Shown here piece after piece: positions 17,382 through 25,333 of a stretch of DNA of 64,000 nucleotides. The translations under genes and the position numbers were made by a program. A model generated the notes under the pieces. That model ran no database searches and had not been told where the DNA came from. It was given only the letters and a program-made list of their open reading frames with translations. Source of the stretch: Alsobacter soli (GTDB lineage Bacteria; Pseudomonadota; Alphaproteobacteria; Rhizobiales; Beijerinckiaceae); contig NZ_PVZS01000013.1 in the NCBI RefSeq assembly GCF_003004785.1, positions 62,001 through 126,000 on the forward strand, given 5' to 3'. Every line of letters starts with the position of its first letter. Position 1 is the stretch's first letter.

Positions 17382-18410
17382 CTAGCCGATGCGATATTCC
17401 GACACCTGGCGATACACCTGTCCGGGGCGCAGCGTCGGGTTCGGGAAATGCTGGTGGTTGGGGCTGCCCGGCCATACCTGGCTTTCCAGGCAGAGCCCCG
17501 CGTTCGCTCCATAGCGCTGGTCGCCCAGGCCAGTCACCGGCAGGCTGATCTTCCAGCCGTCATAGACCTGGACGCCGGGCTCGGTTGTGTGGAGTTCGAG
17601 CGTAAGTCCGGAACGCGGCGAACGAAGCGTCGCGGCCTTCCGCAGGGCCGAGGCGGCGTCCGGCCGATGTGACGTCAGCACAAAATTGTGGTCGAGCTTG
17701 AACGGCGCGCCGTCCGGTCCAGACTGGCGCAGAGCGCGGGCGCGCCGGAAGTCGAAGGGGGTACCGGCTACGGCGAGCACCTCGCCCGTCGCGATCTGCT
17801 CCTCGTCCACCGGCGTGTAGAAATCGGCCGCGAGTTGCAGTTCGTGATCGAGCACCGACGGCGCGCCGTCGAGCGTCCAGTAGGTGTGCTGGGCGAGATT
17901 GATGATGGTGGGCGCGTCAGTCGTAGCGCTGAGTTCCACGCGCAGGGTCGCAGGCTCCAGCAGGATGTACCGGCATGTCACCGTGACTTGGCCCGGATAC
18001 CCGCCATCGCCGTCCGGCGAGACCAGCGTCAGCGTCACGGAGTTGTCGTCACGGGCGGCGAGGCGCCATGGGCGTTTGCCGAAGCCGGCCGAACCGCCAT
18101 GGAGGGCGTGGCGGCCGTTCTGGTTGCGCTCGAGCTGATAGGTCTTTCCATCGAGGGTGAAGCGGCCCTCGGCGATCCGGTTGGCGTAGCGGCCGGCGAT
18201 CGCGCCCATGTGGGGCGAATGCTTCACGTAGGCGTCAAGATCCTCGAAGCCGAGCACCACCCGCTGACGGCCACCCCCAGGCAGCGGGACGTGGAAGTCG
18301 CGCACCACGGCGCCCCAGGTGATCACTTGCGCCTCCGCGCCCGCCTTGGACCGGATGGTGATTTCCTGGATCGGCTCCTCGCCCAACCGGCCGAACTCCC
18401 TGACGCTCAT
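17382..18410 (-). CDS. galM: aldose 1-epimerase (mutarotase)
   Basis: Interconverts alpha and beta anomers of an aldose. The 342-residue galactose-mutarotase-fold protein has the substrate-binding His in GRHALHGG, the catalytic His in NLAQHTYW and the catalytic Glu in LCLESQVWPGS. GRYANRIAEGRF is the usual early motif. I prefer the ATG at 18410 (MSVREFG) with GGAGG 5 bases before it over an ATG at 18425, which would bury that ribosome site. With the downstream kinase it forms a two-gene unit that may supply the correct anomer of one sugar. Confidence 0.92.
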   Translation of the reverse strand: MSVREFGRLGEEPIQEITIRSKAGAEAQVITWGAVVRDFHVPLPGGGRQRVVLGFEDLDAYVKHSPHMGAIAGRYANRIAEGRFTLDGKTYQLERNQNGRHALHGGSAGFGKRPWRLAARDDNSVTLTLVSPDGDGGYPGQVTVTCRYILLEPATLRVELSATTDAPTIINLAQHTYWTLDGAPSVLDHELQLAADFYTPVDEEQIATGEVLAVAGTPFDFRRARALRQSGPDGAPFKLDHNFVLTSHRPDAASALRKAATLRSPRSGLTLELHTTEPGVQVYDGWKISLPVTGLGDQRYGANAGLCLESQVWPGSPNHQHFPNPTLRPGQVYRQVSEYRIG

Positions 18411-18452
18411 GCACCCTCCGCTCATGAATTATTGTCCGTGGTCGTTCGCCCG

Positions 18453-18535
18453 TGATTGCGAGGAGCGCAGCGACCAACCCATCCAGAGCCCTGCCTTGCG
18501 GCGCCCTGGATTGCTTCGCTGCGCTCGCAATGACG
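18453..18535. repeat. palindromic intergenic repeat, family A, copy 1
   Basis: Arms read GATTGCGAGGAGCGCAGCGA and, inverted, CTGGATTGCTTCGCTGCGC followed by TCGCAATGACG. This is a REP-like element common in Hyphomicrobiales. It lies between galM and the glyoxalase gene. Other copies in this window are near 47.5, 49.0 and 63.7 kb. Confidence 0.85.
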
Positions 18536-18549
18536 GCTTCGGGAAACCG

Positions 18550-18990
18550 CTACCACGTCCCCGTATTCGGCATGGAGGACCAAGGCTCGGCCGGGAGCTT
18601 GGGTTCGCCCTTCTGGAGGATTTCGATCGAGATGCCGTCCGGGGAGCGAATGAACGCCATGTAGCCGTCGCGGGGCGGCCTGTTGATGGTGACGCCAGCC
18701 TTCATGAGCCGGTCGCAGGTCTCGTAGATGTCGTCCACGCGATAGGCGAGATGGCCGAAATTGCGGCCGCCCGCATAGTCCTTCTCGTCCCAATTGTAGG
18801 TGAGCTCCAGGAGGGGCGCCTTGGTTTCCTTGGCCCGTTCGACATCGTCCCGCGCCGCCAGGAACACGAGGGTGTAGCGGCCCTTCTCGTTCTCCATCCG
18901 GCGAACTTCCACTAGGCCGAACTTGTTGCAGTAGAAGTCCAGCGCCTTGTCCAGGTCGCCGACGCGCACCATCGTGTGCAGGTATTCCAT
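18550..18990 (-). CDS. gloA: lactoylglutathione lyase (glyoxalase I), VOC family
   Basis: Detoxifies methylglyoxal as its glutathione hemithioacetal. The 146-residue vicinal-oxygen-chelate protein has the four expected metal ligands: His5, Glu62 (LLELTYNWD), His80 (FGHLAY) and Glu123 (SIEIL). The order and spacing of the two beta-alpha-beta-beta-beta halves are normal for GloA. It is transcribed away from fdhD and is probably monocistronic, with repeat A1 behind its stop codon. Confidence 0.93.
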   Translation of the reverse strand: MEYLHTMVRVGDLDKALDFYCNKFGLVEVRRMENEKGRYTLVFLAARDDVERAKETKAPLLELTYNWDEKDYAGGRNFGHLAYRVDDIYETCDRLMKAGVTINRPPRDGYMAFIRSPDGISIEILQKGEPKLPAEPWSSMPNTGTW

Positions 18991-19131
18991 GGGTTCCTCC
19001 TGGCTCGATTCCCCGGGATCATGGGGCCTCGTCTTGGGCCGGGGTAGGCCCGCCCATGCATGGCGGCCCCGGCCGGTTCGCTCTAGGTTATAGGCAGGAG
19101 AACCCGCCCGACACCCCCAGGGAGCGCATGC

Positions 19132-20022
19132 GTGAGCGACGCTGACGACGATATCGAGATCCTTTCAGAGCCTCCGCCGCCGCGCGTCGAAGCCCTGACC
19201 GTCGCGATCGCCCGGGACGGTCAGGCCGAGGAGCGCGCGCGAACGCTCGCCGCGGAGGTTCCGGTCTCGATCACCTACAACGGCCTGGCCCACGCCGTGA
19301 TGATGGCGAGTCCGATCGACGTGGAGGACTTCGTCGTTGGGTTCTCTCTCACGGAGCAGATCGTGGAGCGCGCCGAAGAGGTGGAGGACATCGTCATCCG
19401 CCCGATCGCCCTGGGGTTGCTGGCGCAAGCCACGATCCCAGCCCACCGGCAGAAAGCCCTCCTGGAGAACCGGCGCAACCTTGTCGGACAGACCGGTTGC
19501 GGCATCTGCGGCATCGTGGAACTCGAGCAGGCGGTGCGCCGCTTCGGGGCGATCGAAACGAAGCCGCTGATCAGCGGGGCGGCCGTGTTCGCGGCCCTTG
19601 ACGCGCTTTACCCCCTCCAGCGGCTTAATCGCGAGACCGGGGCGGTGCACGCAGCCGCCTTCGTGTCGCCGTCCGGCGAAATCCTGGCGGTACGCGAGGA
19701 CGTGGGCCGCCATAACGCGCTGGACAAGCTCATCGGTTACATGGCGCGGGCCGGCATTCCAGGGGAGAGCGGCTTCTGCCTCATGACGAGCCGCATCTCG
19801 TTCGAACTCGTGCAAAAATGTCTCGCCGCGCGCATTCCCGCGCTGGCGGGCATATCAGCGCCGACAAGCCTCGCGGTCCGCCTTTCGCAAGAGCATCGGC
19901 TCACGCTGATCGCATTGGCGCGCAGCGACACGTTTCAGATCTTCTCCGATCCACACGCGCTTTTCCGAGACCCTGGCGACTCCAGCGAGGGATGCTTTCG
20001 TGTAGCGTCGCCGGCTCGTTGA
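19132..20022 (+). CDS. fdhD: formate dehydrogenase accessory sulfurtransferase FdhD
   Basis: Transfers sulfur from a cysteine desulfurase to the bis-MGD cofactor of formate dehydrogenase. The 296-residue protein has the reactive Cys pair in GQTGCGICG (Cys123, Cys126) and the later [14 protein letters not shown] and [12 protein letters not shown] blocks of the family. The start is the GTG at 19132, with GGGAG about 7 bases upstream; the ATG 4 bases earlier is out of frame. No formate dehydrogenase subunit is in the window, so the client enzyme is encoded elsewhere. Confidence 0.93.
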   Translation: MSDADDDIEILSEPPPPRVEALTVAIARDGQAEERARTLAAEVPVSITYNGLAHAVMMASPIDVEDFVVGFSLTEQIVERAEEVEDIVIRPIALGLLAQATIPAHRQKALLENRRNLVGQTGCGICGIVELEQAVRRFGAIETKPLISGAAVFAALDALYPLQRLNRETGAVHAAAFVSPSGEILAVREDVGRHNALDKLIGYMARAGIPGESGFCLMTSRISFELVQKCLAARIPALAGISAPTSLAVRLSQEHRLTLIALARSDTFQIFSDPHALFRDPGDSSEGCFRVASPAR

Positions 20023-20157
20023 CGCTCAGTTCCGACGCTTCCAGGGCATGGCTTCGCGCCCCCCCCCCGCGGAGGCGCCGATTCGGGCGTACGGGTTGTA
20101 GCGGGCGTCAGGGCGCCCGATAACAAGCGCCCTTTCTGCGTCAGCCCGGAAGCCTCC

Positions 20158-22797
20158 ATGCGCACCGACACCGCCGCTCCCGTCCGCCTCGAAGACTACC
20201 GGCCGACGGACTACCTCATCGACACGGTGTCGCTGGACGTGCGGCTGCATCCCACCGCCACCCGGATCTTGGCTGAACTGGCGATCCGGCCCAATCCGGC
20301 GGGCCGGGCGGGCGCTGCGCTGGAGCTCGACGGGGACGAGCTGGAACTCGTGTCCGTGGCGCTGGACGGCGGCGCCCTGGCGCCCGGCGCCTACGAGGCC
20401 AGCCCGAGCGGGCTCACTCTGCACGCGCCGCCGGAGCGGGCATTCCGGCTCTCGATCGAGACCCGGGTCAACCCGACGGCAAACACCAAGCTCATGGGCC
20501 TCTACCGGTCCTCCGGGGTGTACTGCACCCAGTGCGAGGCCGAAGGCTTCCGCCGGATCACCTATTTCCTCGACCGCCCGGACGTGATGGCGGTCTACAC
20601 GACCCGCATCGAGGCCGAGGAAGCCGAGGCGCCGGTCCTGCTGGGCAACGGCGATCCGGTCGAGCGCGGCGCGCTGCCGAACGGCCGACATTACGCCGTG
20701 TGGCGCGATCCCCACCCGAAGCCCTGCTACCTCTTCGCGCTCGTGGGCGGGAAGCTTGGCCGGGTCGGCGGCGAGATCGTCACCCGCTCGGGCCGGAAGG
20801 TCGAACTCGGCGTCTACGTGGAGCCGGGCAAAGAGAGCCGCGCCGGCTACGCCCTCGACGCGCTGGTCCGCTCCATGCGCTGGGACGAGCAGGCGTTCGG
20901 CTGCGAGTACGACCTCAGCGTGTTCAACATCGTCGCCGTGTCTGACTTCAACATGGGCGCGATGGAGAACAAGGGCCTCAACATCTTCAACGACAAGTAC
21001 GTGTTGGCGAGCCCGGAGACTGCGACCGATGCGGATTACGCCGCCATCGAGGCGATCATCGCTCACGAGTATTTCCATAATTGGACCGGCAACAGAATCA
21101 CTTGCCGGGACTGGTTCCAGCTCTGCCTGAAGGAAGGCCTCACCGTCTTCCGCGACCAGGAGTTCAGCTCGGACGAGCGCTCCCGCCCCGTGAAGCGGAT
21201 CGCGGATGTGCGGGCGCTGCGCGCCCAGCAGTTCGCCGAGGATTCAGGCCCCCTCGCCCATCCGGTGCGACCCTCCGTCTATCGCGAGATCAACAACTTC
21301 TACACGGCGACCGTCTACGAGAAGGGCGCCGAAGTGATCCGCATGCTGAAGACGCTGATCGGTCCCGAGGCCTTCAAGGCCGGGATGGACCTCTATTTCC
21401 ACCGCTGCGACGGCACGGCCGCGACGATCGAGGATTTCCTCGCCTGCTTCGCCGAGGCGAGCGGGCGCGATCTCTCCCACTTCTCGCTCTGGTACCGGCA
21501 GGCCGGCACGCCCAGCGTCGCCGTACGCACGGCCTATGACGCCGAGGACCGGACGCTGCGGCTGGACTTCGCCCAGAGCACGCCGCCCACGCCAGGGCAG
21601 ACCGAGAAGGAGCCGGTCGTCATCCCGATCCGCCTTGGCCTCGTCAGCGCGCAGGGACGCGGGGCGCCGCTCAAGACGGCGGACGGACGCACGCTCGAGG
21701 ATGGTCTCTTCGTGCTCGACAAGACAGCTGACAGCCTGACCCTGATCGAGGTTCCGGCCGACCCCGTGCCGTCGCTGCTGCGCGGCTTCTCGGCGCCCGT
21801 GCGGCTTGAGCAGGAGCTGGGGCCAGCCGAACTGCTGACGCTGTTCCGGCGCGACGAGGACCCGTTCAACCGCTGGCAGGCGGCCCAGACCTACGCGATG
21901 CGCCTCATGGTGCGCGCCGTGGAAGCGCTGCGGGCGCAGCAGCCGCCGGAATTCGACCAAGGCTTCGCGGTGGCCCTCGGGGAGTTGCTGGCCGCGACGG
22001 ACGACCACGCCTTCGCAGCCCAGGTGATGGCGCTTCCAAGCGAGGCGGACGTGGCGCGCGAACTCGGCCGCGAAATCGACCCCGACGCCGTCCTGCACGC
22101 CCGCAAGGCGCTGCGAAGCTTCGTGGGGCAGACAGCTGGCGACCGTCTGGCTCAGACCTACTCCAGGCTGGAGACAACTGGCCCCTACAGCCCCGATGCG
22201 GCCAGCGCCGGGAGGCGCTCGCTCCGCAATGCGGCGCTCGACCTGCTCACGGCGGGTGACCCCGGGCGAGGCATTCCGCTGGCGCAGGCTCAGTTCGCCT
22301 CGGCCGACAACATGACGGACCAGATCGGAGCCCTCGCCATCCTCGCCCAGCACCCCGGTCCGGCGCGCGAGGAGGCGCTCGCCGCCTTCGGCGAGCATTT
22401 CGCCGCCGACCCGCTGGTTCTGGACAAGTGGTTCGGGCTGCAGGCGGCCATCCCGGAGGCGGCCACGCTCGACAGGGTGCGGGGGCTCATGCGCCATCCC
22501 GCCTTCTCGCTGTCCAATCCCAACCGCACCCGGGCGCTCGTAGGCACGTTCGCGATGGCCAACCTGTCGCAATTCCACAGGGCCGACGGCGCAGGCTACG
22601 CCTTCCTGGCCGACATGGTGCTCCAGCTCGATGGCAGCAACCCGCAGCTGGCTGCGCGCCTCCTCGGAGCGTTCCGGACCTGGCGCTCCCTGGAACAGGG
22701 CCGGCGGGCGCAGGCCGAGACCCAGCTTCGGCGAGTCGCGGCGAAGGAAGGTCTCTCGCCGGATGTTTCCGACATCGTCACGCGCTCACTCGCGTGA
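20158..22797 (+). CDS. pepN: aminopeptidase N (M1 family)
   Basis: Cytosolic zinc aminopeptidase that trims peptides from the N-terminus. The length of 879 residues matches the E. coli-type PepN. The exopeptidase motif GAMEN lies at about 268-272 and the zinc site HEYFHNWTGNR at 303-313, with the third ligand Glu about 19 residues after it (LKEGLTVFRDQEF). The Ig-like and C-terminal helical domains are complete. The gene starts at an ATG 135 bases after fdhD and appears to be an independent housekeeping gene. Confidence 0.95.
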   Translation: MRTDTAAPVRLEDYRPTDYLIDTVSLDVRLHPTATRILAELAIRPNPAGRAGAALELDGDELELVSVALDGGALAPGAYEASPSGLTLHAPPERAFRLSIETRVNPTANTKLMGLYRSSGVYCTQCEAEGFRRITYFLDRPDVMAVYTTRIEAEEAEAPVLLGNGDPVERGALPNGRHYAVWRDPHPKPCYLFALVGGKLGRVGGEIVTRSGRKVELGVYVEPGKESRAGYALDALVRSMRWDEQAFGCEYDLSVFNIVAVSDFNMGAMENKGLNIFNDKYVLASPETATDADYAAIEAIIAHEYFHNWTGNRITCRDWFQLCLKEGLTVFRDQEFSSDERSRPVKRIADVRALRAQQFAEDSGPLAHPVRPSVYREINNFYTATVYEKGAEVIRMLKTLIGPEAFKAGMDLYFHRCDGTAATIEDFLACFAEASGRDLSHFSLWYRQAGTPSVAVRTAYDAEDRTLRLDFAQSTPPTPGQTEKEPVVIPIRLGLVSAQGRGAPLKTADGRTLEDGLFVLDKTADSLTLIEVPADPVPSLLRGFSAPVRLEQELGPAELLTLFRRDEDPFNRWQAAQTYAMRLMVRAVEALRAQQPPEFDQGFAVALGELLAATDDHAFAAQVMALPSEADVARELGREIDPDAVLHARKALRSFVGQTAGDRLAQTYSRLETTGPYSPDAASAGRRSLRNAALDLLTAGDPGRGIPLAQAQFASADNMTDQIGALAILAQHPGPAREEALAAFGEHFAADPLVLDKWFGLQAAIPEAATLDRVRGLMRHPAFSLSNPNRTRALVGTFAMANLSQFHRADGAGYAFLADMVLQLDGSNPQLAARLLGAFRTWRSLEQGRRAQAETQLRRVAAKEGLSPDVSDIVTRSLA

Positions 22798-22890
22798 TTA
22801 GAGCTCGGCGGGGACCAGCAGGCCTCCGCCCCTTTGTGGGTCTTCGCCGCCCGTTGATACAATCCCTAGTGGCAAGTTCTTTTTTTCTTC

Positions 22891-22906
22891 GTAATCAACT
22901 CTTAAC
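22891..22906. promoter_or_regulatory. CtrA-like site upstream of the PAS sensor kinase gene
   Basis: GTAATCAACTCTTAAC fits TTAA-N7-TTAAC, the full CtrA box of alphaproteobacteria, with one mismatch (G for the first T). It lies 102 bases upstream of the kinase start, in an AT-rich patch within otherwise GC-rich DNA. Confidence 0.45.
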
Positions 22907-23007
22907 AACTGGACAAATCACCCCCCGGGGATTCAGATCATCTCGATTCGGAGAGATGCGGCACGTCCTTCCGAATGGGCGTTTTAGGGATCCGAGGGGG
23001 ACCGTGA

Positions 23008-25317
23008 ATGGCGCGAAGCTTCGCAGCCATTGCTTCCGTTCGCACACATTCAATACCGGGTCTGGTCCGTTCTCTGGCCGACCCGGCCTATATGAAACTG
23101 CTCGACATCGAGCCGTGGCTCCGGCGCATCGTTCCGGTCCTGGTCGCTGTCTTTGTGGTGGCGCTCGGCAGCATCTCCTACCTGAACGCGTCGGCGACGC
23201 GGGAGGAGACGCTCGTCGACGCCGTGGGCGACATCGACATCCTCGCGTCCTACACCGCGGCTGAGCTTTCGCGCGCCATTGGCGCGGATGCAATCCTCGA
23301 CGCCCGCGCTCTGGGATTTGTCCCCAGCCATGCGATCCACGACGGCCGGTTCATGCTCCTGACCCGCGCCGAGGGCGCGGTGGTCGCCAGCCTTCCTGGC
23401 GGCCTCTACACCGGCGGCACGCTCGTGAGCGCGCTCGGCGAGTCGCAGCCGCTGACCACCTTCGCGGACAAGGCCGGGGTCATCGTGATCACGCTGCCGA
23501 GCGGCGCAAAGGCGCTCGCGACGGTGCGGGACCTGCCCGCGCCCTACGGCCAGGTCGCCGTGGTGCAGCCGATCTCTCTGGCGCTCGCCACCTGGCGGCA
23601 GCGCACCACCTCCACGCTCATCCTGCTGGGGGCGGCGTGCTTCGTCCTCACCGCCATCAGCACGGCCTATTTCTGGCAAGCGTGGAGGGCGCGGCAGGCG
23701 GACGCGATCTGCGACAAGTTCCGCCGCCGGCTCGATGCAGCGCTGTCGCGCGGTCGTTGCGGACTGTGGGACTGGGACATCGCGCGGGGCACGCTCTACT
23801 GGTCCGACTCCATGTACGAGATGCTCGGCTACGCGCGCGAGAGCGAGTTCATGTCCTTCGGCGAGGTGAACCGCCTGGTTCATCCGGAGGACGGGGACCT
23901 GTTCTCGCTGGCCGACACCCTGGCGAGCCGCGAAGCCACCACGGTGGACCATGCCTTCCGGGTCCGCGCCGCGGACGGGGCATGGGTGTGGCTGCGCGCC
24001 CGGGCCGAACTGGTGCGGGACGGCGAGAACCGAGACCCACACCTGATCGGCATCGCCATCGACATCACCGAACAGCGCCGCCTCGCCCAGCAGACCGCGA
24101 CGGCGGACATGCGGTTGCGCGAGGCCATCGAGACCATCTCGGAAGCCTTCGTCCTGTGGGACGACGCCAACCAGCTGGTGATGTGCAACTCGAAGTTCCA
24201 GAAGCTGCACAACCTCCTGCCTGAGCACGTGCAGCCGGGCACGCCCTACGAGACGCTGGCGGCCGCCCTGACGCCCTCCGTGGTGCAACACCGCCTGGAC
24301 GCGGCCGTCGAGGCTGGGGCGCGCAGCTACGAAGCGCAGTTGCCGGACCAGCGCTGGCTGCAGATTAACGAGCGCCGGACCAAGGACGGCGGTTACGTGT
24401 CGGTGGGTACGGACATCACGCTCCTGAAACAGCAGGAAGAGCGCCTGCTGGACAGCGAGCGCAAGCTGACGGCCTCAGTGGCCGATCTGAAGCGCTCGCG
24501 ACAGACGCTCGAGATGCAGGCGCAGCAGCTCGCCGACCTGGCCGAGCGCTACCTGGAGCAGAAGGCCGAGGCCGAGAGCGCGAACCGCGCCAAGTCCGAG
24601 TTCCTGGCCAAGATGAGTCACGAGCTGCGCACGCCGCTCAACGCCATTCTGGGCTTTTCGGAGGTCATGGAAGCCGGCATCTTCGGCTCGCTCGGCTGTG
24701 ACAAGTACACCGACTACTGCCGCGACATCCGCAAGAGCGGCGAATATCTGCTGGGCCTCATCGCCGACATCCTCGACATGGCGGAGCTGGAGGCCGGACG
24801 GGTGCGCATGCACCGCGAGCCGGTGGTCGCTGAGGAGATGGTGTCCGCGGCCATGGCCGCCATCACACCCGTCGCGCATTCGCGCGGGCTGTCGCTCTCT
24901 GCCGAGCCCCTGGCGGGCGCGGTGGTCCACGCAGACAAGCGCGCGCTGGAGAAGATGCTGGGGCACCTGCTGTCGAACGCGGTGAAGTTCACCCCCGAGG
25001 GCGGCAAGGTGATGATCCGCACGCGCCGGATCGGCGGCAATCTCAACATCTACGTCGAGGACACCGGCGTCGGCATCCCGAAGGACGCGCTGCCCAAGCT
25101 CGCACGCCCGTTCGAGTGGGTGGCCATGGACGCCTCCAAGCCGACGGACGGTTCGGGGCTGGGACTCGCCATCGCGCGCTCGCTGGCGGAGCTGCATGGC
25201 GGCGGATTGCGCATCCGCTCCTGCGAGGGCGCAGGCACCATCGTGATGTTGCACCTGCCGCTCAAGCCGCCCACGGGACTGGAGATCGCGTCGGGGCGGG
25301 CTTCGCGGGTCGGCTGA
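23008..25317 (+). CDS. PAS domain sensor histidine kinase, PleC/DivJ-like
   Basis: A 769-residue membrane histidine kinase. Transmembrane helices lie at about 41-59 and 199-221 and enclose a periplasmic sensor. They are followed by a PAS fold (about 245-355, ending IGIAIDITEQRR), a second PAS-like region (about 370-480) and a coiled coil. The HisKA domain has phospho-acceptor His538 in FLAKMSHELRTPLNAILGFS, and the C-terminal HATPase has DTGVGIPKD and GSGLGLAIA. The H-box and the following SGEYLLGLIADILDMAELEAG resemble the PleC/DivJ/PdhS kinases that act on DivK. The ATG at 23008 has GAGGGGG upstream. No response regulator gene is adjacent. Confidence 0.88.
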   Translation: MARSFAAIASVRTHSIPGLVRSLADPAYMKLLDIEPWLRRIVPVLVAVFVVALGSISYLNASATREETLVDAVGDIDILASYTAAELSRAIGADAILDARALGFVPSHAIHDGRFMLLTRAEGAVVASLPGGLYTGGTLVSALGESQPLTTFADKAGVIVITLPSGAKALATVRDLPAPYGQVAVVQPISLALATWRQRTTSTLILLGAACFVLTAISTAYFWQAWRARQADAICDKFRRRLDAALSRGRCGLWDWDIARGTLYWSDSMYEMLGYARESEFMSFGEVNRLVHPEDGDLFSLADTLASREATTVDHAFRVRAADGAWVWLRARAELVRDGENRDPHLIGIAIDITEQRRLAQQTATADMRLREAIETISEAFVLWDDANQLVMCNSKFQKLHNLLPEHVQPGTPYETLAAALTPSVVQHRLDAAVEAGARSYEAQLPDQRWLQINERRTKDGGYVSVGTDITLLKQQEERLLDSERKLTASVADLKRSRQTLEMQAQQLADLAERYLEQKAEAESANRAKSEFLAKMSHELRTPLNAILGFSEVMEAGIFGSLGCDKYTDYCRDIRKSGEYLLGLIADILDMAELEAGRVRMHREPVVAEEMVSAAMAAITPVAHSRGLSLSAEPLAGAVVHADKRALEKMLGHLLSNAVKFTPEGGKVMIRTRRIGGNLNIYVEDTGVGIPKDALPKLARPFEWVAMDASKPTDGSGLGLAIARSLAELHGGGLRIRSCEGAGTIVMLHLPLKPPTGLEIASGRASRVG

Positions 25318-25333
25318 CCGGCTCTAGCCGACC
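25308..25333. terminator. stem-loop spanning two convergent stop codons
   Basis: GGTCGGCT (25308-25315) and AGCCGACC (25326-25333) form an 8-bp stem over a 10-base loop between the convergent sensor kinase and glnE genes. It contains both stop codons. There is no T-run, so it may not work as an intrinsic terminator. Confidence 0.35.
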
